The notes beneath the pieces are model-generated. The model was not told the DNA's origin. It did not search any database and was given only the letters and a program-made list of their open reading frames with translations. From Streptomyces boluensis (GTDB taxonomy: Bacteria; Actinomycetota; Actinomycetes; Streptomycetales; Streptomycetaceae): a stretch of DNA of 41,554 bases. A program made the translations under genes and the position numbers. Location: the NCBI RefSeq assembly GCF_009908195.1, contig NZ_JAAAHS010000021.1:1-41554 (forward strand), written 5' to 3'. Of this stretch, positions 1-6,853 are shown piece by piece. Position 1 is the first letter of the stretch, and each line of letters opens with the position of its first letter.

Positions 1-76
1 ACAACAAACGCGCGTCGACGATCCTGCGCGCGGCCGGTCGAGTTCAGGCCGGGCGGCCGGGCGCGCTCAGGTGGGT

Positions 77-93
77 GTCTCGGTGTGCGAGAC
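77..93. promoter_or_regulatory. Inverted repeat upstream of the first GNAT gene
   Basis: GTCTCG and CGAGAC form a perfect 6-bp inverted repeat around GTGTG, about 85 bases before the acetyltransferase start. The size and symmetry suit a repressor operator, but no regulator gene lies in view and the element may belong to a gene left of the window. No promoter hexamers could be assigned with confidence. Confidence 0.3.
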
Positions 94-179
94 GGAATCC
101 CATCCCGCGACACGAGGCCTCGCCCCGGTCGCTCCGTACGGCCTTGGTCGGTGTGCGGCGACCGTGATTCCCTGGCCCC

Positions 180-743
180 ATGAGCAGCATCACTGTGACC
201 ACGTGGTCCCTGGAGCAGACCTCCGCCGACGACCTGATCCCGGCGACCGAGCCCTCGGGCGACGTGCGGATCGTGCGCTCCGAGGTGCCGTCGCCGGAGT
301 TCAGCCGCTTCCTCTATACGGCGGTCGGCGGCGACATCCGCTGGACCGACCGGCTCGCCCTCTCCTACGCCGAGTGGCAGGAGCACCTCGACCGGCCGGG
401 CACCGAGACCTGGGTCGCCTACGACCGGGGCACGCCCGCCGGGTACGTGGAGCTGGAGTCCCAGGAGGACGGGTCCGTGGAGATCGTCTACTTCGGCCTC
501 GTCCCCTCCTTCCGCGGCCGTCGCATCGGCGGTCACCTGTTGTCGTACGTCACCGCGCGCGCCTGGGACCTGGCCGGTCGCTGGCCCGGAATCGCTCCGA
601 CGAAGCGGGTGTGGCTGCACACATGCAGCAAGGACGGCGAGCACGCCATGGCCAACTACCAGCGGCGCGGCTTCCGCCTCTTCGACACGAAGGTCGAGGA
701 GGAAGAGGACGTACGGACGCCGGGCCCGTGGCCCGGAGCGTGA
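180..743 (+). CDS. GNAT family N-acetyltransferase
   Basis: This 187-residue protein is a single-domain GCN5-related acetyltransferase. The acetyl-CoA pyrophosphate-binding motif A is visible as VYFGLVPSFRGRRIGG at about residues 103-118, after the beta strand that begins near residue 76 (TWVAYDRGTPAGYVEL). The C-terminal half contains ANYQRRGFRLFDT, the usual late strand that contacts substrate. The ATG at 180 has no clear Shine-Dalgarno sequence, so a leaderless or weakly initiated message is possible. It is monocistronic as far as can be seen and precedes the sulfate operon in the same direction, with about 160 bases before the leader peptide. The acceptor substrate cannot be read from sequence; a role in sulfur metabolism would be guesswork. 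Confidence 0.85.
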   Translation: MSSITVTTWSLEQTSADDLIPATEPSGDVRIVRSEVPSPEFSRFLYTAVGGDIRWTDRLALSYAEWQEHLDRPGTETWVAYDRGTPAGYVELESQEDGSVEIVYFGLVPSFRGRRIGGHLLSYVTARAWDLAGRWPGIAPTKRVWLHTCSKDGEHAMANYQRRGFRLFDTKVEEEEDVRTPGPWPGA

Positions 744-848
744 CCCTCCGCCGGGGCGCCCACCCGGGCGCCCTGCCGCGTGGCCCCCGGCGTGGCCTTC
801 CGGGCGGCCAGTGACCCAGGCCACACTGTCTCTCATGTCGAGACGATC

Positions 849-867
849 TCGTCCAGATTCTGGACGA
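849..867. promoter_or_regulatory. 19-bp palindrome upstream of the sulfate operon promoter
   Basis: TCGTCCAGATTCTGGACGA is a perfect palindrome with 9-bp arms around one central T. It ends four bases before the proposed -35 element at 871. A smaller inverted repeat, CGAGA-CGA-TCTCG at 839-851, abuts it on the left. The location suits an activator or repressor of the sulfur assimilation operon. The binding protein is not encoded here and I do not recognise the motif. Confidence 0.6.
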
Positions 868-870
868 AGC

Positions 871-900
871 TGGACCTGGTCCAAACTCCCATGCAACGCT
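871..900 (+). promoter_or_regulatory. Likely leaderless promoter of the sulfate assimilation operon, with overlapping palindrome
   Basis: A TGGACC element at 871-876 (one change from TTGACC) is followed after 18 bases by AACGCT at 895-900, which keeps the A and T of the TANNNT -10 pattern. Exactly six bases then separate it from the ATG of the leader peptide, which is the geometry of a leaderless actinobacterial promoter. The -35 is the left half of the 13-bp palindrome TGGACC-T-GGTCCA (871-883), so a protein bound there would cover the -35 element. Confidence 0.5.
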
Positions 901-906
901 TCCGTC

Positions 907-990
907 ATGTCTCGAGCTGGAGTTGCCTTGGTGAGTCGACGTCACGTCGACCTCGGCCGCATGTCCAGCGCGATCTGTCCGGCGCGCTGA
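907..990 (+). CDS. Cysteine-operon leader peptide (SRRHVDL family)
   Basis: A 27-codon reading frame runs from ATG 907 to TGA 990 and contains SRRHVDLGRMSSAIC followed by PAR at the end. The SRRHVDL core with a late single cysteine is the hallmark of short peptides annotated in Streptomyces as putative leader peptides, found ahead of sulfur and cysteine uptake or assimilation genes. The frame ends 149 bases before sirA. The ATG appears leaderless; an alternative GTG start at 931 has GGAG eight bases upstream and would give the 19-residue form. No strong intrinsic terminator hairpin is visible between the leader and sirA. Attenuation, if present, would therefore act through translation coupling, ribosome-site masking or Rho. 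The family match is recognition; regulation by cysteine is inferred from related mycobacterial leaders. Confidence 0.75.
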   Translation: MSRAGVALVSRRHVDLGRMSSAICPAR

Positions 991-1139
991 CATCCTCAGC
1001 ACCACGCCGCATTCCCTTTTCCTGATCTGATTCCACTCCTTACGCGCAAGGGCGCGCGCATCCTGCCGAACGCACCGCCCGCATGCCCGTATGCGCTGGT
1101 CAGAGCCGTTTTCCCGTAGTCCCGAAGGACGTATCAACC

Positions 1140-2837
1140 ATGGCCGCAACCCCTGAGAAGCCCGCCTCAGCCGCGCCCCGCCGCAAGGCGAGCCGTCACC
1201 GTGGCGAGGGCCAGTGGGCCGTGGGTCACTTCACCCCACTCAACGGCAACGAGCAGTTCAAGAAGGACGACGACGGTCTCAATGTGCGGACACGCATTGA
1301 GACGATCTACTCCAAGCGTGGTTTCGACTCGATCGACCCCAACGACCTGCGCGGCCGTATGCGCTGGTGGGGGCTCTACACCCAGCGCAAGCCCGGCATC
1401 GACGGCGGCAAGACCGCGATCCTGGAGCCGGAGGAGCTGGACGACAAGTACTTCATGCTCCGCGTGCGTATCGACGGCGGCCGCCTCACCACCCAGCAGC
1501 TGCGGGTGATCGGCGAGATCTCCGAGGAGTTCGCCCGCGGCACCGCCGACATCACCGACCGGCAGAACATCCAGTACCACTGGATCCGGATCGAGGACGT
1601 CCCCGAGATCTGGCGCCGTCTGGAAGAGGTCGGGCTCTCCACCACCGAGGCCTGCGGTGACACGCCCCGCGTCATCCTCGGCTCGCCCGTCGCCGGGGTC
1701 GCCGCCGACGAGATCATCGACGGCACGCCCGCCATCGACGAGATCAATCGGCGCTTCATCGGCAACCCCGAGTTCTCGAACCTGCCGCGCAAGTTCAAGA
1801 CCGCGGTCTCCGGCTCCCCGCAGCTCGACGTGGCGCACGAGATCAACGACATCGCGTTCGTCGGCGTGAACCACCCCGAGCACGGCCCCGGCTTCGACCT
1901 GTGGGTCGGCGGCGGCCTGTCCACCAACCCCAAGCTGGGCCAGCGCCTCGGCGCCTGGGTGCCGCTCGACGAGGTGCCGGACGTGTACGGCGGCGTCATC
2001 GGCATCTTCCGTGACTACGGCTACCGCCGCCTGCGCACCCGCGCCCGCCTGAAGTTCCTGCTCGCCGACTGGGGCACCGAGAAGTTCCGGCAGATCCTGG
2101 AGGACGAGTACCTCCAGCGGAAGCTGGTCGACGGCCCCGCGCCCGAGCAGCCCGCCGGCACCTGGCGCGACCACCTCGGCGTGCACCGCCAGAAGGACGG
2201 CCTCTTCTACGTCGGCTTCGCACCCCGCGTCGGCCGCGTGGACGGCGCGACCCTCACCAAGATCGCCGAGGTCGCGGGCGCACACGGCTCCGGCCGGCTG
2301 CGCACCACCGCCGAGCAGAAGATGATCGTGCTCGACGTGGCCGAGAACCAGGTCGAGTCGCTGGTGGCCGCTCTCGAGGCGCTGGACCTGAAGGTCAACG
2401 CGTCCCCCTTCCGGCGCGGCACCATGGCCTGCACCGGCATCGAGTTCTGCAAGCTCGCCATCGTCGAGACCAAGGCCCGCGGCGCCTCCCTCATCGACGA
2501 ACTGGAGCGCCGCATCCCGGAGTTCGACGAGCCCCTCACCATCAACATCAACGGCTGCCCCAACGCCTGCGCCCGTATCCAGGTCGCGGACATCGGTCTC
2601 AAGGGTCAGCTGATGCTGGACGCGGACGGCAACCAGGTCGAGGGCTACCAGGTGCACCTCGGCGGCGCCCTCGGCCTCGAGGCCGGCTTCGGCCGCAAGG
2701 TCCGCGGCCTGAAGGTGACCGCCGACGAACTCCCCGACTACATCGAGCGCGTCATCAAGCGCTTCCAGGACCAGCGCGAGGACGGCGAGCGGTTCGCCAC
2801 CTGGACCGCCCGCGCCTCCGAGGAGGCTCTCAAGTGA
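1140..2837 (+). CDS. sirA: Ferredoxin-dependent sulfite reductase (siroheme, 4Fe-4S)
   Basis: This 565-residue protein catalyses the six-electron reduction of sulfite to sulfide in the cytoplasm. Two ferredoxin-like/siroheme half-repeats are visible. The 4Fe-4S/siroheme ligands form the pattern C-x5-C (C431, C437) and C-x3-C (C473, C477) within ACTGIEFC and NGCPNAC. Tyr80 and Cys172 are 92 residues apart, the same spacing as the covalently linked Tyr69-Cys161 pair of Mycobacterium tuberculosis SirA (NirA), which supports sulfite rather than nitrite reductase. The ATG at 1140 follows GAAGGA by ten bases; an in-frame ATG at 1083 lies upstream without a ribosome site. It is the first large gene of the operon and its stop overlaps the next start as GTGA. 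Confidence 0.95.
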   Translation: MAATPEKPASAAPRRKASRHRGEGQWAVGHFTPLNGNEQFKKDDDGLNVRTRIETIYSKRGFDSIDPNDLRGRMRWWGLYTQRKPGIDGGKTAILEPEELDDKYFMLRVRIDGGRLTTQQLRVIGEISEEFARGTADITDRQNIQYHWIRIEDVPEIWRRLEEVGLSTTEACGDTPRVILGSPVAGVAADEIIDGTPAIDEINRRFIGNPEFSNLPRKFKTAVSGSPQLDVAHEINDIAFVGVNHPEHGPGFDLWVGGGLSTNPKLGQRLGAWVPLDEVPDVYGGVIGIFRDYGYRRLRTRARLKFLLADWGTEKFRQILEDEYLQRKLVDGPAPEQPAGTWRDHLGVHRQKDGLFYVGFAPRVGRVDGATLTKIAEVAGAHGSGRLRTTAEQKMIVLDVAENQVESLVAALEALDLKVNASPFRRGTMACTGIEFCKLAIVETKARGASLIDELERRIPEFDEPLTININGCPNACARIQVADIGLKGQLMLDADGNQVEGYQVHLGGALGLEAGFGRKVRGLKVTADELPDYIERVIKRFQDQREDGERFATWTARASEEALK

Positions 2838-3013
2838 GCGAGCGCGCCGCCCCTTTCTACTGCCCGTACTGCGGTGACGAGGATCTGCGCCCCCACGAGA
2901 CCGGCCACGGCGCGTGGGAGTGCGCCGCCTGCAACCGGGCTTTCCAGCTGAAGTTCCTCGGGCTCCTCTCCCGGGGTCTCACGACCGACGACGGTGGAGG
3001 TGACGAGATATGA
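2834..3013 (+). CDS. Small CxxC zinc-ribbon-like protein of the sulfate operon
   Basis: This 59-residue protein has two CxxC knuckles, YCPYCGDED at about residues 9-17 and WECAACNRAF at about residues 28-37, followed by a short basic and hydrophobic tail. The four cysteines resemble a zinc ribbon or rubredoxin-like fold. It begins at GTG 2834, overlapping the sirA stop by GTGA, with a strong GAGGAGG ribosome site. It ends by ATGA overlap with cysH, so translation of all three is coupled. A small gene of this type is, to my knowledge, found at the same place in other Streptomyces cys operons. Its job is unknown. Roles as electron carrier to SirA, metal handler or assembly factor are possible, and the evidence here is context only. 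Confidence 0.85.
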   Translation: MSERAAPFYCPYCGDEDLRPHETGHGAWECAACNRAFQLKFLGLLSRGLTTDDGGGDEI

Positions 3014-3723
3014 CGACTGCTCAGACCCGACGACGAACCGCCGAACAGCTCAAGGAACTCGCCGAGACGGCCGGCCGCGAACTGGAGGACGCCTCTCCGC
3101 TGGACATCCTCAAGTGGGCGACGGACACCTTCGGCGCCCGCTTCTGCGTGACCTCGTCCATGGAGGACGCGGTCGTCGCCCATCTCGCGTCCCGCGCCCT
3201 GCCCGGCGTGGACGTCGTGTTCCTCGACACCGGCTACCACTTCCCCGAGACCATCGGCACCGCGGACGCTGTGTCCGCCGTCATGGACGTCAACCTCATC
3301 ACCCTGACGCCCCGGCAGACCGTCGCCGAGCAGGACGCCGAGTACGGCCCGAAGCTGCACGACCGCGACCCCGACCGGTGCTGCGCGCTGCGCAAGGTCA
3401 AGCCCCTCGAAGAGGGACTCGCCTCGTACGAGGCCTGGGCCACCGGGCTGCGCCGGGACGAGTCGCCGACCCGCGCGAACACCCCGGTCGTCGGCTGGGA
3501 CGAGCGGCGCCAGAAGGTCAAGATCGCGCCGATCGCCCGCTGGACGCAGGACGACGTGGACGCCTACGTCGCCGAACACGGAGTCCTCACCAACCCCCTG
3601 CTCATGGACGGCTATCCGTCCATCGGCTGCGCCCCCTGCACCCGCCGGGTGGCGGAGGGCGAGGACGCCCGCTCGGGCCGCTGGGCCGGCAGCAACAAGA
3701 CGGAATGCGGGCTGCACGGATGA
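3010..3723 (+). CDS. cysH: Adenylylsulfate (APS/PAPS) reductase
   Basis: This 237-residue enzyme reduces activated sulfate to sulfite with thioredoxin as electron donor. The N-terminal half is an adenine-nucleotide alpha-hydrolase fold, with the substrate loop near SSMEDAVV. The cysteine pairs C124-C125 and C207-x2-C210 are the 4Fe-4S ligands typical of APS-type reductases, and the catalytic cysteine lies in the C-terminal ECGLH motif (C233). The Fe-S pairs argue for APS as substrate. However, an APS kinase gene follows directly, so PAPS use cannot be excluded. The gene overlaps its neighbours on both sides by ATGA. Confidence 0.94.
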   Translation: MTTAQTRRRTAEQLKELAETAGRELEDASPLDILKWATDTFGARFCVTSSMEDAVVAHLASRALPGVDVVFLDTGYHFPETIGTADAVSAVMDVNLITLTPRQTVAEQDAEYGPKLHDRDPDRCCALRKVKPLEEGLASYEAWATGLRRDESPTRANTPVVGWDERRQKVKIAPIARWTQDDVDAYVAEHGVLTNPLLMDGYPSIGCAPCTRRVAEGEDARSGRWAGSNKTECGLHG

Positions 3724-3743
3724 CCGACCACCAGGAGATACAC

Positions 3744-4310
3744 GTGACCTTGGCGGACCCCGCTCCCTCCGCCGCGACGACCGGGGCCACCATCTGGCTC
3801 ACGGGTCTGCCGAGCGCGGGCAAGACCACCATCGCCCATGAGCTGGCGTGCCGGCTGCGCGACGAGGGCCACCTCGTGGAGGTGCTCGACGGCGACGAGA
3901 TCCGCGAGTTCCTCTCCGCGGGCCTCGGCTTCGACCGCGCGGACCGGCACACCAACGTGCAGCGCATCGGCTTCGTCGCCGAACTGCTCGCCTCCAACGG
4001 TGTGAAGGCCCTCGTGCCCGTCATCGCCCCGTACACCGACAGCCGCGAGGCGGTGCGCGGACGCCACCAGAAGGAAGGCACCGCGTACGTCGAGGTGCAC
4101 GTCGCCACCCCGGTGGAGGTGTGCTCCGTACGGGACGTCAAGGGCCTGTACGCCAAGCAGGCCGCCGGTGAGCTCTCCGGACTCACCGGGGTCGACGACC
4201 CGTACGAAGAACCCGAGTCGCCGGATCTGCGGATCGAGTCGCACGAACAGACCGTGCAGGAGTCAGCGGCGGCGCTGCACGCGCTGCTTATCGAAAGGGG
4301 TCTGGCATGA
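3744..4310 (+). CDS. cysC: Adenylylsulfate kinase
   Basis: This 188-residue kinase phosphorylates APS to PAPS. The P-loop GLPSAGKT spans residues 21-28 of the chosen start, followed by VLDGDEIRE and the family pattern RIGFVAELLASNGV. I chose GTG 3744 because AGGAGA lies five bases ahead. An in-frame ATG at 3720 overlaps the cysH stop but has no ribosome site and would add eight residues. The protein stands alone, unlike the CysN-CysC fusion of mycobacteria. Its end overlaps cysD by ATGA. PAPS made here could feed CysH or sulfotransferases. Confidence 0.93.
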   Translation: MTLADPAPSAATTGATIWLTGLPSAGKTTIAHELACRLRDEGHLVEVLDGDEIREFLSAGLGFDRADRHTNVQRIGFVAELLASNGVKALVPVIAPYTDSREAVRGRHQKEGTAYVEVHVATPVEVCSVRDVKGLYAKQAAGELSGLTGVDDPYEEPESPDLRIESHEQTVQESAAALHALLIERGLA

Positions 4311-5245
4311 CGACCACCGCGCCCTCCTCGCTCGAGGAGACCGAAAGCCCTTACGCGCTCAGCCACTTGGACGCCCTGGAGTCCGAGGGTGTGCACATCT
4401 TCCGTGAGGTGGCGGGTGAGTTCGAGCGGCCGGTGATCCTCTTCTCCGGCGGCAAGGACTCCATCGTCATGCTGCACCTGGCGCTGAAGGCGTTCGCCCC
4501 GGCGGCGGTGCCCTTCACGCTGCTGCACGTCGACACCGGGCACAACTTCCCCGAGGTCATCGAGTACCGCGACCGCGTGGTCGCCGAGCACGGGCTTCGG
4601 CTGCATGTCGCCTCCGTGCAGGAGTACATCGACGCGGGCAAGCTGCGCGAGCGCCCCGACGGCACCCGCAACCCGCTGCAGACCGTGCCGCTGACCGAGG
4701 CCATCCAGCAGCACCGCTTCGACGCGGTGTTCGGCGGCGGCCGCCGGGACGAGGAGAAGGCCCGCGCCAAGGAGCGCGTCTTCTCGCTGCGCGACGAGTT
4801 CTCCCAGTGGGACCCGCGCCGTCAGCGCCCCGAACTGTGGCAGCTGTACAACGGCCGGCACGCCCCCGGCGAGCACGTCCGGGTCTTCCCGCTGTCCAAC
4901 TGGACCGAGCTGGACGTGTGGCAGTACATCTCCCGCGAGGAGATCGAACTGCCGGAGATCTACTTCGCCCACGAGCGCGAGGTGTTCCAGCGCTCCGGCA
5001 TGTGGCTGACCGCCGGCGAGTGGGGCGGGCCGCGCGCGGACGAGACGGTCGTCAAGCGCCAGGTGCGCTACCGCACCGTCGGCGACATGTCCTGCACCGG
5101 CGCCGTCGACTCCGACGCCACCAGCCTGCAGGCCGTGATCACCGAGATCGCCGCGTCCCGGCTCACCGAGCGGGGCGCCACCCGCGCCGACGACAAGATG
5201 TCCGAGGCCGCGATGGAAGACCGTAAGCGCGAGGGGTACTTCTAA
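4307..5245 (+). CDS. cysD: Sulfate adenylyltransferase small subunit
   Basis: CysD is the catalytic ATP-sulfurylase subunit that adenylates sulfate to APS, driven by GTP hydrolysis in CysN. The 312-residue length is normal. The PP-loop SGGKDS is at residues 47-52, and HVDTGHNFPE and FGGGRRDEEKARAKER are the conserved nucleotide- and sulfate-site segments. The C-terminal region includes VRYRTVGDMSCTG. It overlaps cysC by four bases and cysN follows with no spacer, which fits equimolar production of a CysDN complex. Confidence 0.95.
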   Translation: MTTTAPSSLEETESPYALSHLDALESEGVHIFREVAGEFERPVILFSGGKDSIVMLHLALKAFAPAAVPFTLLHVDTGHNFPEVIEYRDRVVAEHGLRLHVASVQEYIDAGKLRERPDGTRNPLQTVPLTEAIQQHRFDAVFGGGRRDEEKARAKERVFSLRDEFSQWDPRRQRPELWQLYNGRHAPGEHVRVFPLSNWTELDVWQYISREEIELPEIYFAHEREVFQRSGMWLTAGEWGGPRADETVVKRQVRYRTVGDMSCTGAVDSDATSLQAVITEIAASRLTERGATRADDKMSEAAMEDRKREGYF

Positions 5246-6622
5246 ATGAGCACGCACGCCGGGAACACCGAGAACGCCGGGAGCGCCGCCCAGTTGGGCG
5301 ACCTGGCCGATCTCTCCGCCACCACCCTGCTGCGCTTCGCGACGGCCGGTTCCGTCGACGACGGCAAGTCCACTCTCGTCGGGCGTCTGCTGCACGACTC
5401 CAAGTCGGTCCTCACCGACCAGCTGGAGGCCGTGGAGCTCGCCTCCCGCAACCGCGGCTCGGCCGAGCCCGACCTGGCGCTGCTCACCGACGGCCTGCGC
5501 GCCGAGCGTGAGCAGGGCATCACCATCGATGTGGCGTACCGCTACTTCGCCACCGCGCGGCGCCGGTTCATCCTCGCCGACACCCCGGGGCATGTGCAGT
5601 ACACCCGGAACATGGTCACCGGCGCCTCCACCGCCGAGCTCACCGTGATCCTGGTCGACGCCCGCAACGGCGTCGTCGAGCAGACCCGCCGGCACGCCGC
5701 CCTCGCCGCGCTGCTCCGGGTTCCGCACGTGGTGCTCGCGGTGAACAAGATGGACCTCGTCGAGTACGCCGAGCCCGTCTTCGCCGCCATCGCCGAGGAA
5801 TTCACCACCTACGCCTCCGAGTTGGGCGTCCCGGAGATCACCGCCATCCCGATCTCCGCGCTCGCCGGGGACAATGTGGTGGAGCCGTCCGCGAACATGG
5901 ACTGGTACGGCGGCCCCACCGTCCTCGAACACCTGGAGACGGTGCCGGTCAGCCACGACCTGGCCACCTGCCACGCGCGCTTCCCGGTGCAGTACGTGAT
6001 CCGGCCGCAGACCGCCGAACACCCCGACTACCGGGGCTACGCGGGCCAGATCGCCGCGGGCGCCTTCCGCGTCGGCGAGTCCGTGACGGTGCTGCCGTCG
6101 GGCCGCACTTCGAAGGTCGTCGGGATCGACCTGCTCGGTACCCCGGTGGACGTGGCGTGGACGCCGCAGTCGGTGACGCTGCTCCTCGAGGACGACATCG
6201 ACATCTCCCGCGGCGACCTCCTGGTGCCGTCCGGGGACGCGCCCGCCACCAGCCAGGACATCGAGGCGACCGTCTGCCATGTCGCCGACACCCCGCTCAC
6301 GGTGGGTCAGCGGGTGCTGCTCAAGCACACCACCCGCACGGTCAAGGCCATCGTCAAGGACATCCCCTCGCGGCTGACCCTCGACGACCTGTCCCAGCAC
6401 CCGGCGCCGGGCGAGCTCGTCGCCAACGACATCGGTCAGGTGCGGGTCCGTACCGCCGAGCCGCTCGCCCTCGACCCGTACGCGGACTCGCGGCGCACCG
6501 GCTCCTTCCTGCTGATCGACCCGGCCGACGGCACCACCCTCGCGGCCGGCATGGCGGGCGACTCGTTCGCCTCGAAGACCGCGACCAGCACCGAAGTGGA
6601 CGACGAGGGCTGGGACTTCTGA
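5246..6622 (+). CDS. cysN: Sulfate adenylyltransferase GTPase subunit
   Basis: This 458-residue protein is an EF-Tu-like GTPase that couples GTP hydrolysis to APS synthesis by CysD. The G domain shows GSVDDGKST at about residues 35-43, then DTPGH and NKMD, followed by the beta-barrel domains. There is no C-terminal APS kinase domain; that activity is encoded separately two genes upstream. The ATG at 5246 directly follows the cysD stop, with GCGAGGGG just upstream. The C-terminus ends with a short acidic tail (EVDDEGWDF). Confidence 0.95.
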   Translation: MSTHAGNTENAGSAAQLGDLADLSATTLLRFATAGSVDDGKSTLVGRLLHDSKSVLTDQLEAVELASRNRGSAEPDLALLTDGLRAEREQGITIDVAYRYFATARRRFILADTPGHVQYTRNMVTGASTAELTVILVDARNGVVEQTRRHAALAALLRVPHVVLAVNKMDLVEYAEPVFAAIAEEFTTYASELGVPEITAIPISALAGDNVVEPSANMDWYGGPTVLEHLETVPVSHDLATCHARFPVQYVIRPQTAEHPDYRGYAGQIAAGAFRVGESVTVLPSGRTSKVVGIDLLGTPVDVAWTPQSVTLLLEDDIDISRGDLLVPSGDAPATSQDIEATVCHVADTPLTVGQRVLLKHTTRTVKAIVKDIPSRLTLDDLSQHPAPGELVANDIGQVRVRTAEPLALDPYADSRRTGSFLLIDPADGTTLAAGMAGDSFASKTATSTEVDDEGWDF

Positions 6623-6723
6623 TGACCATCGATGTGTTCGCGACGTTCGCGAAGGAGGGCGGCCGCATCGGCAGCGGCGTCCTCGGCGCGGGTTCGGGCG
6701 GGGTCGCGCGATGTGCGCGATGA
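6622..6723 (+). CDS. Possible 33-residue peptide after cysN
   Basis: An ATG at 6622 overlaps the cysN stop as TGATG and opens a 33-codon frame beginning MTIDVFATFAKEGGRIGSG and ending ARCAR. The overlap suits translational coupling, but no conserved domain is visible and the composition is simple (Gly, Ala, Arg). It might be a real small gene, the remnant of one, or a chance frame in the 230-base gap before the binding-protein gene. I cannot assign a function. Confidence 0.3.
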   Translation: MTIDVFATFAKEGGRIGSGVLGAGSGGVARCAR

Positions 6724-6853
6724 CGTACGCGCACCGCATGCGCGCCCCGCAGCACTCCCCGTCACATCGACGAAGACCTGCCGACCTCCCGGCCTCCGCC
6801 CCCTGTTCGTCCAGGGGTACGTGAAGGCCGGGCCAACGAGAGGACCACCTCCC

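Noticed and set aside
990..1139. Possible intrinsic terminator between the leader peptide and sirA
   Set aside because: Only short stems such as CGCAT-GCCCGT-ATGCG are present and no U-run follows, so I do not call a terminator-based attenuator.
1167..2657. A long minus-strand frame opposite sirA
   Set aside because: The composition (Leu/Gly/Val/Asp-rich without motifs) is typical of an antisense shadow, and the plus strand encodes a complete sulfite reductase.
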